A DNA stretch of 64,000 nucleotides from a bacterium (GTDB taxonomy: Bacteria > Hydrothermota > DG-26 > JAUXAN01), in assembly GCA_030619885.1 (NCBI GenBank), contig JAUXAN010000008.1, positions 1 to 64,000 of the forward strand, in the 5' to 3' direction. The notes beneath the pieces are model-generated. The model did not search any database and was not told the DNA's origin. It worked only from the letters and a program-made list of their open reading frames with translations. Both the position numbers and the translations under genes were made by a program. Positions 50,538-59,853 of the stretch are shown piece by piece. Every line of letters starts with the position of its first letter. The stretch's first letter is position 1.

Positions 50538-52580
50538 ATGACTCCATTTTTGCGAAAATTTAACTTCAAACTGACACTCACCTCTTTATTACTAACCTAC
50601 TTCTTATTCATAGTTGGAGCTTTTGACTTGCTTGAATCGAAGTCGATTGACTCCCGTTTCAAATGGAGGGGCAAAAAAGAAACTACAGGCAAGGTAGCCA
50701 TTGTCAGTATTGACGACGATACATACGATACCCTCCGTAGAAAATTCCCGTGGTCAAGAGAACTATATGCCAGGTTATTGAGGAATTTGAGAAAAGCAGG
50801 CGCCAAAGTTATCGTCTTTGACCTCGAGTTTGATATACCCAATATCGAAGACCCTCGGGGCGATTTCCAATTTGCAAAGGCAATCTCTGAAAAAAAAGAT
50901 GTAGTCCTTGCAAGTAAACTAATGAATGTAGGGGGCAAAAATTACCATATCATTCCTCCAATCCCATCTTTATTGTATGAGTGTGCATCTGTAGGACTCG
51001 TCGGTATCTTCACCGATCCGGATGGTTTTGTTCGTCATTATCCATTATATTTCGAACTTGGGGCCAAGCAGCATCTTACCCTCGCTTTGCAGGCGCTTAA
51101 AGAATATTTAGGTAAGACACCAGAAGTCCCAAAGGTAGGTCCCAACAGGTTTCTTATAAACTACAGGGGGCCGGCAAAGACGATTCCAACATACCCATTC
51201 TGGTGTGTAATCGACGATGAATCCTTTACTATTGAGGAGACTGAGACAAGCATGGACCTCGATGCCTTTAATGAACTTTTAAAAGACGAAGTGTTCAAGG
51301 ATAAGATTGTATTTGTTGGTGCTACACTCGCAGAATTGCATGACTTAAAACTTACCCCTTTTTACGATTGGGGAGGCAAGAAAGTAATGATGCCAGGGGT
51401 GGAAGTGCATGCAAATGCCTGTGAGACGATTATTGGAAAAGATTTTATACACAAGTTAGATTTTATATGGGAACTCGGGCTCCTACTCATTTTCTGCACA
51501 GTTGTCCCCTTTGTTACATTTAAAGAAAGACCCAAACTTTCAATACCTATAATATTGGTTCTAATCGGGATATATGTCTTTTTTACCTATCTCATGTTCT
51601 TTACTAAAAATATCTGGTTACCGCTCGTCGCTCCGTGTGCAGCGTTAGTGCTGAGCTACGGAGTAAATACCGTCTCCCATTACTGGAGCGCCCAGAAAGA
51701 GAAGAGATTCATAAAAGACCTCTTTGGACACTATCTTTCGAAATCATTGGTTGATAAGTTGATTGCAAATCCTGATATGGTAAAATTGGGTGGTGAACGT
51801 AAATATCTCACAGTATTATTCTCTGATGTGGCGGGATTCACAACTGTTGCAGAAAAGTATGAACCGGAGTTTTTAGTATCGTTTCTAAATGAATATCTTT
51901 CAGAAATGACAGAAATCATCTTCAAATATGAGGGAATGCTCGACAAGTATGAAGGCGACGCTATAATGGCTGTCTTTGGCGCACCCATCCCTACCGAAGC
52001 ACATCCAAAACTCGCCTGTCTGGCTGCCATTGAAATGCAAGAAAAACTGGTTGAATTGCGAGAAAAATGGAAAACTGAAGGTAAACCCGAACTGAAAGTC
52101 AGGATGGGCATCAACTCGGGATTTATGGTCATTGGGAATATGGGTTCGGGTAGCAGGATGGATTACACCGTTATGGGTGACAGTGTGAATCTGGCATCGA
52201 GACTTGAAGGAAGTAACAAGGTATACTCAACGGATATAATGATAAGTGAGGAGACCTATAACAAGGCGAAGGAATATATAAATGCAAGGGAGATAGACCT
52301 TATAAAGGTAAAAGGGAAGAGTCAACCCGTAAGGGTATATCAACTGCTCTCAAAGAGCGACGAAGTCAGGTTTGACCAGGAGTTTTTAGAAAATTACAAT
52401 CGTGGGATTGAACTCTATCGATACAGAAACTGGGAAGCATCGCTTGCCTGTTTCAAAAAATGCAGCGAATTACAAGTTGATGATATACTTGCATCAATCT
52501 ATGTAAGAAGGTGTCAACATTTTATTGAAAACCCGCCGCCGCCCGACTGGGATGGCGTATATGAACTGAAAGAGAAATAG
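50538..52580 (+). CDS. CHASE2 sensor with class III nucleotidyl cyclase
   Basis: About 680 residues. An N-terminal membrane helix, a CHASE2 periplasmic sensor (about 30-300, with DSRFKWRGKK, VAIVSIDDDTYD and VVFDLEF-like strands), three membrane helices (about 305-375) and a class III adenylate/guanylate cyclase domain (about 415-600). Metal aspartates lie in LFSDVAGFT and KYEGDAIMAVFG; NLASRLEGSNK is the transition-state motif. A short C-terminal TPR-like tail follows. Start is ATG 50538, one base after the fecR stop; an in-frame TTG at 50523 lacks a site. A cyclic-nucleotide-binding protein is encoded just downstream. Confidence 0.92.
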   Translation: MTPFLRKFNFKLTLTSLLLTYFLFIVGAFDLLESKSIDSRFKWRGKKETTGKVAIVSIDDDTYDTLRRKFPWSRELYARLLRNLRKAGAKVIVFDLEFDIPNIEDPRGDFQFAKAISEKKDVVLASKLMNVGGKNYHIIPPIPSLLYECASVGLVGIFTDPDGFVRHYPLYFELGAKQHLTLALQALKEYLGKTPEVPKVGPNRFLINYRGPAKTIPTYPFWCVIDDESFTIEETETSMDLDAFNELLKDEVFKDKIVFVGATLAELHDLKLTPFYDWGGKKVMMPGVEVHANACETIIGKDFIHKLDFIWELGLLLIFCTVVPFVTFKERPKLSIPIILVLIGIYVFFTYLMFFTKNIWLPLVAPCAALVLSYGVNTVSHYWSAQKEKRFIKDLFGHYLSKSLVDKLIANPDMVKLGGERKYLTVLFSDVAGFTTVAEKYEPEFLVSFLNEYLSEMTEIIFKYEGMLDKYEGDAIMAVFGAPIPTEAHPKLACLAAIEMQEKLVELREKWKTEGKPELKVRMGINSGFMVIGNMGSGSRMDYTVMGDSVNLASRLEGSNKVYSTDIMISEETYNKAKEYINAREIDLIKVKGKSQPVRVYQLLSKSDEVRFDQEFLENYNRGIELYRYRNWEASLACFKKCSELQVDDILASIYVRRCQHFIENPPPPDWDGVYELKEK

Positions 52581-52688
52581 TTGGAGACGGTGAAGGTTTT
52601 ACCCCATCGTTCATTATATTTGGTCTGCGAACAGTGGTTAATTTTATCTTGACAATTTTTGTTTTTTATTGCATTTAATTTAAAATAA

Positions 52689-52761
52689 GGGCCGTTAGCT
52701 CAGTTGGCAGAGCACCGGATTTTTAATCCGGGAGTCGCAGGTTCGACTCCTGCACGGCCCA
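52689..52761 (+). tRNA. tRNA-Lys (TTT)
   Basis: 73-base cloverleaf. Acceptor arms GGGCCGT and ACGGCCC pair fully, the D arm contains AGCTCAGTTGGCAGAGC, the anticodon stem CCGGA/TCCGG holds loop TTTTTAA (anticodon TTT), and the T arm has GGTTCGACTCC. CCA is not encoded. TTGACA at 52649-52654 is the likely -35 box. The cyclic-nucleotide-binding gene starts 18 bases downstream. Confidence 0.97.
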
Positions 52762-52778
52762 TAGAAAAAGGAGATTTT

Positions 52779-53297
52779 ATGAAAAAGGGAACTTCTATTA
52801 AAAATGTCGAACTCTTTAAATATTTTAAACCCAAAGATATTGATTTTATTACACATAAATTGAAGAAGATCGAAGTACCAAAGGGTTCGATTATCTTTAA
52901 AGAGAAAGATAAAGGTAAAGAGATGTTTATCATAAGAAAGGGTAAGGTAGAAGTGAGCCTCTGCAGGGATGATGCAGTCCTGGTGCTCGCAGAACTGGGT
53001 GAAAACTCTTTTTTTGGCGAGATGGCACTCCTTACTGAAAAAGAAAGGTCAGCGACCATCTCTGCCTTGACTGACTGCAAACTCTACTCTCTGTCTCGAC
53101 AGGACTTTCTTAAGCTATTCAAGGAACAACCTGCGATAACAGCGAAGATTCTTTTGGGCCTTGCAGAAGTTCTCTGTGAGCGTGTCCTTTTAACTAATCA
53201 GAATTTAGAAACATATTTTCTCGTAAACAAGGCAATCGTTGATAATGAACAGTTCAGAAATCTCTATATCTATTCTCAGAAAAAAGTGTCCCCATAG
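52779..53297 (+). CDS. Cyclic-nucleotide-binding domain protein without HTH
   Basis: 172 residues. Residues about 10-125 are a cNMP-binding domain: VPKGSIIFKEKDKGKEMFII and the phosphate-binding cassette GENSFFGEMALL with KERSATI, keeping the Glu, Arg and Ser contacts. The C-terminal 45 residues are helical, with no DNA-binding domain, so it is not a Crp-type regulator but an effector or subunit. It lies 200 bases after the CHASE2-cyclase, suggesting a local cAMP or cGMP circuit. Start ATG 52779 has AAGGAGA; longer ORFs would run through tRNA-Lys. The stop TAG (53295-53297) lies inside tRNA-Glu. Confidence 0.85.
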   Translation: MKKGTSIKNVELFKYFKPKDIDFITHKLKKIEVPKGSIIFKEKDKGKEMFIIRKGKVEVSLCRDDAVLVLAELGENSFFGEMALLTEKERSATISALTDCKLYSLSRQDFLKLFKEQPAITAKILLGLAEVLCERVLLTNQNLETYFLVNKAIVDNEQFRNLYIYSQKKVSP

Positions 53298-53362
53298 TCT
53301 AGCGGTTAGGACACCACTCTTTCAAGGTGGAAGCACGGGTTCGACTCCCGTTGGGGACACCA
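53288..53362 (+). tRNA. tRNA-Glu (TTC), CCA encoded
   Basis: GTCCCCA and TGGGGAC form the acceptor stem. CCACT/GGTGG enclose loop CTTTCAA (anticodon TTC), and the T arm has GGTTCGACTCC. Discriminator A at 53359 is followed by an encoded CCA (53360-53362), unlike the nearby tRNA-Lys. The first ten bases double as the last codons and stop of the cyclic-nucleotide-binding gene. Confidence 0.96.
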
Positions 53363-53374
53363 TAAATAGAAAAG

Positions 53375-54127
53375 ATGAAAAGATTGGTAGTGATATTTTT
53401 GTTAATTTTTTTAAATAGTTCGTTCTGTCAGTCAAATATGTATGGTAATAGAGGGCTCCTCCGTCTGGTTTCCGCTCTGAATGAAAGTCCCTCGACTTTA
53501 AGTATTAGCTTTACAGATCAATATTCTGAAGAGGATGTCTTGACCATTGGGCACTTGAAGAATGTAGTGCGGATAGTAGGAATTGGATATTCTCTATCAG
53601 AGTACGCTGAGTGCAGTTTCAATAGTACGATAAAGGGTAGTAAAGCCAACGATGATACGGAATTCAACCCTGATGAGCTCAAAATTGGATTTAAACTATC
53701 TTACCCATACAAGTCCCATAGGTTTGCACTTCTGTATATGTTCTATCTGAATGAACCAAAATTTGACTTGGAACTCCTTTCGACGACAAACCTCGGCGAA
53801 GGATTACAGTTTCATATCAACACGGGTTATTCTTTCACCGAGAAAGGAAGGAAGGATGAGTTTCTATTACTCGGCCTCGGGATTGAATTGAAATCGGAGA
53901 CCTTCACACCCTTCATCGAATATACAACAGAACAGATGGTAAATAACTCCGATATTAGTTATCAGAAATCTCCACACAGAATCACACCTGGACTGCAACT
54001 GGTCTATAAATGGATTAGATTGAATTTTGGGCTCGAACTCGGGATGTCTCATGAGGTCGAATACGGTGTGAAACTCGTCCCGGATTGGAACATCATTTTA
54101 GGAATTGAGGCAAAGGGGGTATTATGA
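53375..54127 (+). CDS. Outer-membrane barrel-type protein (250 aa)
   Basis: 250 residues with a signal peptide (LVVIFLLIFLNSSFC). The mature start, MYGNRGLLRLVSA, matches the mature start of the next protein (IYGERGILRLLTG), and both continue as beta-rich barrel-like sequence, so they are paralogues. It ends four bases into the downstream gene (ATGA-type overlap). Probably an outer-membrane protein assembled with the OmpA-like neighbour. No named family beyond that. Confidence 0.7.
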   Translation: MKRLVVIFLLIFLNSSFCQSNMYGNRGLLRLVSALNESPSTLSISFTDQYSEEDVLTIGHLKNVVRIVGIGYSLSEYAECSFNSTIKGSKANDDTEFNPDELKIGFKLSYPYKSHRFALLYMFYLNEPKFDLELLSTTNLGEGLQFHINTGYSFTEKGRKDEFLLLGLGIELKSETFTPFIEYTTEQMVNNSDISYQKSPHRITPGLQLVYKWIRLNFGLELGMSHEVEYGVKLVPDWNIILGIEAKGVL

Positions 54128-56043
54128 AAAAAACGATAATCGCTTCATTGCTTATCCTGACATTTACACCTATCTACCCACAGGAGATATCACACGGAGT
54201 CTCCATATATGGAGAACGGGGAATATTGAGGTTACTCACGGGGAGACCTACGAAAAAGGGAAACCTGATCGTTAACCTTCATACAGAATATAGAACCGAT
54301 AAATATACAGTAGTGGATACAGCGGATACCTTTGAGAGTAAACACAATTATGCCAAAGAACATATCGGTGTGACTTATGGTGCGGTCGACTGGCTGGAGT
54401 TTTCTATTCTTACGAACCTCTACTTGAAATACGACGGAGATATGTTTGCAGAAGAACCGAGAGGCGATGTAAGTTCAGTCGGACTGGATGATATTGAGAT
54501 CGGTATAAAGGTAGGGACCCCGCTCTTTGAAAACCCCCAGACAGGCATGGAATGGTCTACAGGCATTCAGGGGTATCTGTCCATTATGCCAGTGGTAGCG
54601 AATGCAGAGAAAGAGTCCACACTGGTAGATAGAGGGATGGAACCCTTTTTGAGGAGAAAACCAGGAGGCGGGTTCAGGGTGATGAGCGATTTTATATTGA
54701 GCCCACTTGCTCTGAATTTAAGTTTCAAGTATTTTGCAACAGGGGAATTCTTCGAAAATGAAGAAGAGAAGATGGAAAGATACAATACTTTACTCGCTGC
54801 TGAGGCAGGGGGATGGGATATAGTCGATTCGACGAAACTATTCCATATACCGAGAAACAATATATCGTGGGGCGTAGGTGTGAGGATTTTTGCAGGACCT
54901 CATGTTGAGTTTTTCACAGAATATACAGGGACAAAGGTGATTGACCAGAAAGTATCCCCCTTGAATGCAATGTATCTCACACCTGGGATAAGATTCAAAA
55001 CCCTTCAGGGGGTCACTTTCGAGTTTGCATGTGATTTCGGTATATCAGAAGGTTCAAAACCATGGAATGCGATAGTGGGGCTATCTGTGGCATCATCCTT
55101 GATTCCTCCTCCACCACCTCCTGCACCACCACCACCACCTCCACCTCCACCACCGGAAATCGTCACCGCAACGATTGCAGGCATAGTAACAGATGCAGAA
55201 ACAGGAGACCCACTACTTGCACAGATAACATTTCCTGAAGAAGAGGATATTGAATCTGCCGCAACCGATCCGAAAACAGGATTCTATGAAATTGAGTTGG
55301 AACCTGGTAAGTATCTGATGGAAGTGCGTAAAAAGGGATACAAATGGAAGAGGGCAACCTTATTATTGAAGGATGGAGAGGAAAAGGTGCTCGATTTGAC
55401 CCTGACCAAAAAGGAGGCGCCGCCAGTAGTCGTCGTAGAGAAGGGCACCATCTTCGGTAAAGTATACGATGCGATGAGCCAGGCACCGCTCCTTGCCCAG
55501 ATATCCTTTCCTGAAACAGAAATCCCACGTTTAGCAACAGACCCTGCAACAGGAACCTACAAGATTGAATTGAACCCGGGCACCTACACGATGAAGGTAG
55601 AGGTAGACGGCTACACTCCTGCTGTTGAGCCGATCGCCATCAAAGCAAAAGAGACCGTTATCACAAATTTTTCAATGACACCCGTTTTGAAAAAAGAGAC
55701 CAGGCTCGTTATATCAGGAATAAACTTCGATTCAGGTAAATCGACCATCAAACCCATCTCATACCCTATTCTTGATGAGGCAGCGAGAATCTTGAAAAAT
55801 AACCCAAATGTAAAGATAGAAATTGGGGGGCATACCGATAGTGTAGGGAGTAAGTCTTTGAACATGAATCTCTCTTTCGCAAGGGCGAATGCTGTTCGCC
55901 AGTATCTGATTTCAAGACATGGTATAGATCCAAACAGACTCGTAGCAAGGGGGTACGGCGAATCGATGCCCATCGCACCCAACACTACCAGAGAAGGAAG
56001 GACACAGAATAGAAGGATAGAATTCATGGCTTTGAGCGAATAA
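54124..56043 (+). CDS. OmpA-family protein with barrel, two CarboxypepD_reg-like domains
   Basis: 639 residues with a signal peptide. Residues about 20-325 form a barrel homologous to the preceding protein. A proline-rich linker lies at about 327-344, an almost pure proline run. Two repeated carboxypeptidase-regulatory-like beta-sandwiches follow (AGIVTDAETGDPLLAQITFP and GKVYDAMSQAPLLAQISFPE). The OmpA C-terminal domain at about 535-639 has GINFDSGKSTIKP, GGHTDSVGS and RANAVRQYL with RVARGYGES-like residues for peptidoglycan binding. It tethers outer membrane to cell wall. Confidence 0.88.
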   Translation: MKKTIIASLLILTFTPIYPQEISHGVSIYGERGILRLLTGRPTKKGNLIVNLHTEYRTDKYTVVDTADTFESKHNYAKEHIGVTYGAVDWLEFSILTNLYLKYDGDMFAEEPRGDVSSVGLDDIEIGIKVGTPLFENPQTGMEWSTGIQGYLSIMPVVANAEKESTLVDRGMEPFLRRKPGGGFRVMSDFILSPLALNLSFKYFATGEFFENEEEKMERYNTLLAAEAGGWDIVDSTKLFHIPRNNISWGVGVRIFAGPHVEFFTEYTGTKVIDQKVSPLNAMYLTPGIRFKTLQGVTFEFACDFGISEGSKPWNAIVGLSVASSLIPPPPPPAPPPPPPPPPPEIVTATIAGIVTDAETGDPLLAQITFPEEEDIESAATDPKTGFYEIELEPGKYLMEVRKKGYKWKRATLLLKDGEEKVLDLTLTKKEAPPVVVVEKGTIFGKVYDAMSQAPLLAQISFPETEIPRLATDPATGTYKIELNPGTYTMKVEVDGYTPAVEPIAIKAKETVITNFSMTPVLKKETRLVISGINFDSGKSTIKPISYPILDEAARILKNNPNVKIEIGGHTDSVGSKSLNMNLSFARANAVRQYLISRHGIDPNRLVARGYGESMPIAPNTTREGRTQNRRIEFMALSE

Positions 56044-56164
56044 GGGAAAAGAGGCCACGAATTACATTCGTGTTTATACTTTCACTGTGATGGCAAAGAA
56101 ATTAAGATAAAAAGAAAGATATTTGCTCAGTGAATATCTTTGAAAATCAGTATCTGAATTGCAA

Positions 56165-57238
56165 ATGAAGTATAATATACTTGTTATCAATCCCGGTTCT
56201 AGTTCGACAAAATTGGCATGGTATGAGAATGAGAGACCCGCCTTCGAAAAATCGCTCAGACACACAAAAGAGAAGATATCAAAGTTCCCGAAGGTAATCG
56301 ATCAGTACGATTATCGGAAAGGTTGCATACTCGAAAAACTGAAGGAGAGTAAATTCGACATAAAAAGTCTTTCATGTGTAGTTGGAAGGGGGGGACCGTT
56401 CAAACCTCTTCTATCAGGTACTTATGAGATAAATAAGCAGTTAATAGAAGATATAAAAGCAGGGAATGTACAGAGTGAACATTCCTCTCTATTAGGTGCC
56501 CTCCTTGCAAGTACCATCGCCAAACCATTGAACATCCCTGCTTTTTTCGTGGACCCTGTTTCTGTGGACGAATTCTGGTGGCCATCCCGTTTTTCAGGTT
56601 TACCAGAGATAGAAAGAAAATCACTCTCACATGCCTTAAATGTGAGAATGGTAGCAAAAGAAGCTGCAAAGAGACTGAAAAAAACATCCCAAAAATGCAA
56701 CTTCGTTATAGTCCATCTGGGAACAGGAATTACCGTTGCAGCCCATTTGAAAGGGATACAGGTTGATGCGAGCAATGCGAATGAAGATGGCCCTTTCTCT
56801 CCACAACGAGCAGGAAATCTGCCAACAGCCCCGCTCGTTGAACTATGTTACAGTAGAAAGTATACAAAGGATGAAATATTGGAAAAATTACAACGCAGCG
56901 GTGGACTCATCGCATATCTCGGTACAGATGACATATCTGAGATTGAACAAAGAATAGATAGTGGAGATATGAAAGCAAAGAGAGTCTACGATGCTATGAT
57001 ATATCAGATTGCCAAAGAAATAGGTGCATACTCGGTGGTATTAAAAGGAACCTTTGATGCTATCATAATAACAGGCGGCATCGCGCATTCAAAACACTTT
57101 ATTCAAAAATTGAAGACCTGGATAAAATTTCTCTCTAATAGAATTTTCGTCTATCCTGGTGAAGGTGAGATGCTCGCTCTGGCAAAGGGTGCTTTGAGGG
57201 TACTTAAAGGGGAAGAGAAGGCAAAAGAGTATAGATGA
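56165..57238 (+). CDS. buk: Butyrate kinase
   Basis: About 357 residues, ASKHA-fold acyl kinase. Phosphate-1 loop ILVINPGSSSTKLAWYENE, VGRGGPFKPLLSGTY, HLGTGITVAAH and DANxDGPFSPQRAG-like sequence (NEDGPFSPQRAGNLP) are diagnostic of Buk and not AckA. It interconverts butyryl phosphate and butyrate with ATP; branched-chain acids are alternatives. No phosphotransbutyrylase is in the window. Start ATG 56165; a TTG two codons earlier is less likely. The EndoQ gene overlaps its stop by 4 bases. Confidence 0.9.
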   Translation: MKYNILVINPGSSSTKLAWYENERPAFEKSLRHTKEKISKFPKVIDQYDYRKGCILEKLKESKFDIKSLSCVVGRGGPFKPLLSGTYEINKQLIEDIKAGNVQSEHSSLLGALLASTIAKPLNIPAFFVDPVSVDEFWWPSRFSGLPEIERKSLSHALNVRMVAKEAAKRLKKTSQKCNFVIVHLGTGITVAAHLKGIQVDASNANEDGPFSPQRAGNLPTAPLVELCYSRKYTKDEILEKLQRSGGLIAYLGTDDISEIEQRIDSGDMKAKRVYDAMIYQIAKEIGAYSVVLKGTFDAIIITGGIAHSKHFIQKLKTWIKFLSNRIFVYPGEGEMLALAKGALRVLKGEEKAKEYR

Positions 57239-58461
57239 AATTCATCGCAGACTTCCATATCCATTCGAAATATTCGAGAGCCACATCCAAGGAGATGTTG
57301 GTTGAACCGATTGCTGATGTCTGCAGGTCAAAAGGCATTCAGCTTGTAGGAACAGGAGATTTCACACATCCGAAATGGGTCGAGGAACTGAAAGAGAAAC
57401 TGAAACCGTCTGCAGAAGGACTCTTCGAATGCAATGGAGTAAACTTCTTACTCACTGCGGAGGTAAACAATACCTACACAAAAAATGGGAAGTTGAGGAG
57501 AATACATAACCTCATATTTGCTCCAGGTTTTAAGGAAGTAGAGAGTATCAACAAAAAATTGCAAAGTTATGGTAATCTTGTAGTAGATGGAAGACCTACG
57601 CTCTCGATTGACTCAAAAAATATGGTTGAACTTCTTCTTGCTATCTCGGAGGATATTTTAATCATACCCGGACATATATGGACACCATGGTTTTCTCTAT
57701 TTGGCGCAAATTCTGGATTCGACTCAATTGAAGAATGTTTTGAAGACCTGACCACCAATATATATGGACTTGAAACAGGACTCTCATCAGACCCCGCTAT
57801 GAATTGGATGCTTTCATCACTCGATAGATTTACACTCGTCTCAAACTCAGATGCCCACTCACCGTCAAGGATCGGAAGAGAGGCAAATTGCTTCGACTGC
57901 CGACTCTCTTACTATGAAATATGCGATGTTATTCGAAAGAAGGATAGAAAGAGGTTCCTCTTTACAATCGAGTTCTACCCCGAAGAAGGGAAATATCATT
58001 ATGATGGTCATCGCAAGTGTGGGGTGAGAAGTTCTCCATCAGAGGCAATTGCCAACAACGATATCTGTCCAATATGTGGAAGAAGGCTCACAATAGGCGT
58101 TCTCCATCGGGTTCAACTCCTGTCGGATAGAAAAGAAGGGTATACTCACCCTGACGCGATACCATTCAAGAGACTCGTTCCACTTCAAGAAATAATCGCA
58201 GATTTGTTGAAGGTTGGCAAAGATACCCAGGTAGTTCACACCAAATATGAAAAACTCATCCAGACTTTCAAAACGGAGTTCAACATACTATTAGATGTCC
58301 CATATGAAGATATAGAGAAAGGTTCGGACCCTAAAATTGCGGAAGGGATAAAACGGGTGAGGGAAGGGAGAATTCGGGTAGAGCCGGGTTATGATGGTGT
58401 ATACGGTGAGATAAAGATATTCGATGAAGACAGTAAAACTGAACAGATAGACCTTTTTTAA
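57235..58461 (+). CDS. Endonuclease Q-like DNA repair nuclease
   Basis: 408 residues of the EndoQ family. A PHP-type metal site opens the protein (DFHIHSKYSR, residues 6-15) with further His/Asp in GTGDFTHP and SNSDAHSPSRIGREAN. A zinc-ribbon-like segment (RKCGV near 260, then CPICGRRLTIGVLHR) and a helical C-terminus follow. EndoQ cuts 5' of deaminated or abasic bases in archaea and a few bacteria. The last five residues QIDLF match the bacterial sliding-clamp-binding pentapeptide. It overlaps buk by 4 bases, an odd functional pairing. Confidence 0.85.
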   Translation: MKFIADFHIHSKYSRATSKEMLVEPIADVCRSKGIQLVGTGDFTHPKWVEELKEKLKPSAEGLFECNGVNFLLTAEVNNTYTKNGKLRRIHNLIFAPGFKEVESINKKLQSYGNLVVDGRPTLSIDSKNMVELLLAISEDILIIPGHIWTPWFSLFGANSGFDSIEECFEDLTTNIYGLETGLSSDPAMNWMLSSLDRFTLVSNSDAHSPSRIGREANCFDCRLSYYEICDVIRKKDRKRFLFTIEFYPEEGKYHYDGHRKCGVRSSPSEAIANNDICPICGRRLTIGVLHRVQLLSDRKEGYTHPDAIPFKRLVPLQEIIADLLKVGKDTQVVHTKYEKLIQTFKTEFNILLDVPYEDIEKGSDPKIAEGIKRVREGRIRVEPGYDGVYGEIKIFDEDSKTEQIDLF

Positions 58462-58515
58462 TGTATAATGAAACTATAAACACGAATGTGGTTCGTGGTG
58501 TTTTTTTTCTTGACG

Positions 58516-59853
58516 ATGGCAGGAGATAGAATACTGATAGTCGACGATGAGAAGAGTATATGTGACTGGCTTGAGATAGCTCTGAAGAAAGAAGGGTATA
58601 ACATATCTACTGCTAACGATGGTAAGGATGCACTTGAAAAATTTAAACTCAAAAAATACGATGCTGTAATAGCAGATATAAAAATGCCCAGAATGGACGG
58701 GATAACGCTTTTGAGAAAGGTAAAAAAACTCGAACCAGATGTAAACTTTATTTTCATAACCGCATACGGCTCGTTAGAGACTGCTGTCGACGCGCTCAAA
58801 TTGGGCGCAAAGGATTATATAACTAAACCATTTAAGTTCATAGAAGTTAAAAACAAGTTAAGAAATATATTAGAAAGTGAAGAATTGCGAAGAGAAAATG
58901 TGTATCTAAAAAAGCAAGTTGAGGATTTCTACAAAGGGAAAAAGATTGTGATTAAAAGCAAGAGGTTCAGAGATGTGATGAAGTTAGTAGACAAAGTAGC
59001 CAGAACATCTTCAACGGTTTTGATATATGGCGAATCCGGCACAGGGAAGGAAGTCATCGCAAGGGAGATACATCACAAAAGCGGAAGGGTAGAAAAAACC
59101 TTTGTATCCATAAACTGCGGTGCACTGCCAGAAACACTATTAGAGAGTGAACTATTTGGACATAAGAAAGGTTCATTCACAGGGGCATACAAAGACAAAG
59201 ATGGAATGTTCAAGGTTGCAGACAAGGGGACCATATTTCTCGATGAGATTGGAGTGACATCTCCACTTATTCAGATAAAACTCTTGAGGGTGCTTCAAGA
59301 GATGGAGATAATACCTGTAGGTGATACGAAACCTACGAAGGTAGATGTTAGAGTTATTGTGGCGAGCAACCAGGATCTTGAACAACTCATTGAAGACGGG
59401 AAGTTCAGAGAAGACCTCTTCTACAGAATCAATGTGATTCAGATAAAACTACCACCGCTACGGGAGAGAAAAGAGGACATACCCCTTCTTGCAAATTATT
59501 TTGTAGACATCTATTGCAAAAAAATTGGAGTCCCCAAAAAGAAGATTTCCAAAGAGGTGATGCACAGATTTTTAAAATACTTCTGGCCCGGGAATGTGAG
59601 GGAACTGGAGAATGCGATAGAACGGGCAGTCGCGATTGAAGAAAGTAGTAAGATAGTTTTAGAGGACCTCCCTGATAAAATCAGAATGGGCGAAATCCCG
59701 AAAGAAAAATCACTGAGACTAACAGAGATAGAGCGTATAAAAGATACCCTGCGCAAAACTAAATGGAACAAATTAAAAACCGCAAAAATTCTTGGAATCC
59801 ATCCATCCACACTTTACAGAAAGCTCAAATCTTACAAGATTGAAAGGGAATGA
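58516..59853 (+). CDS. NtrC-family sigma-54-dependent response regulator
   Basis: About 445 residues. Receiver domain 1-120 with phospho-acceptor D54 in [15 protein letters not shown]+ domain from about 140 with Walker A GESGTGKE near 172, the sigma-54 contact loop GSFTGA near 218 (GAFTGA in most), Walker B GTIFLDEI; and a Fis-type HTH at the C-terminus. An in-frame ATG at 58486 would add MWFVVFFFLT, which is unlike a receiver; starting at 58516 puts the aspartate at the canonical position. No cognate kinase is encoded here. parA overlaps its stop by 4 bases. Confidence 0.92.
   Translation: MAGDRILIVDDEKSICDWLEIALKKEGYNISTANDGKDALEKFKLKKYDAVIADIKMPRMDGITLLRKVKKLEPDVNFIFITAYGSLETAVDALKLGAKDYITKPFKFIEVKNKLRNILESEELRRENVYLKKQVEDFYKGKKIVIKSKRFRDVMKLVDKVARTSSTVLIYGESGTGKEVIAREIHHKSGRVEKTFVSINCGALPETLLESELFGHKKGSFTGAYKDKDGMFKVADKGTIFLDEIGVTSPLIQIKLLRVLQEMEIIPVGDTKPTKVDVRVIVASNQDLEQLIEDGKFREDLFYRINVIQIKLPPLRERKEDIPLLANYFVDIYCKKIGVPKKKISKEVMHRFLKYFWPGNVRELENAIERAVAIEESSKIVLEDLPDKIRMGEIPKEKSLRLTEIERIKDTLRKTKWNKLKTAKILGIHPSTLYRKLKSYKIERE

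Noticed and set aside
52704-52778. N-terminal extension of the cNMP-binding ORF
   Set aside because: The extension reads through tRNA-Lys; ATG 52779 has its own ribosome-binding site.
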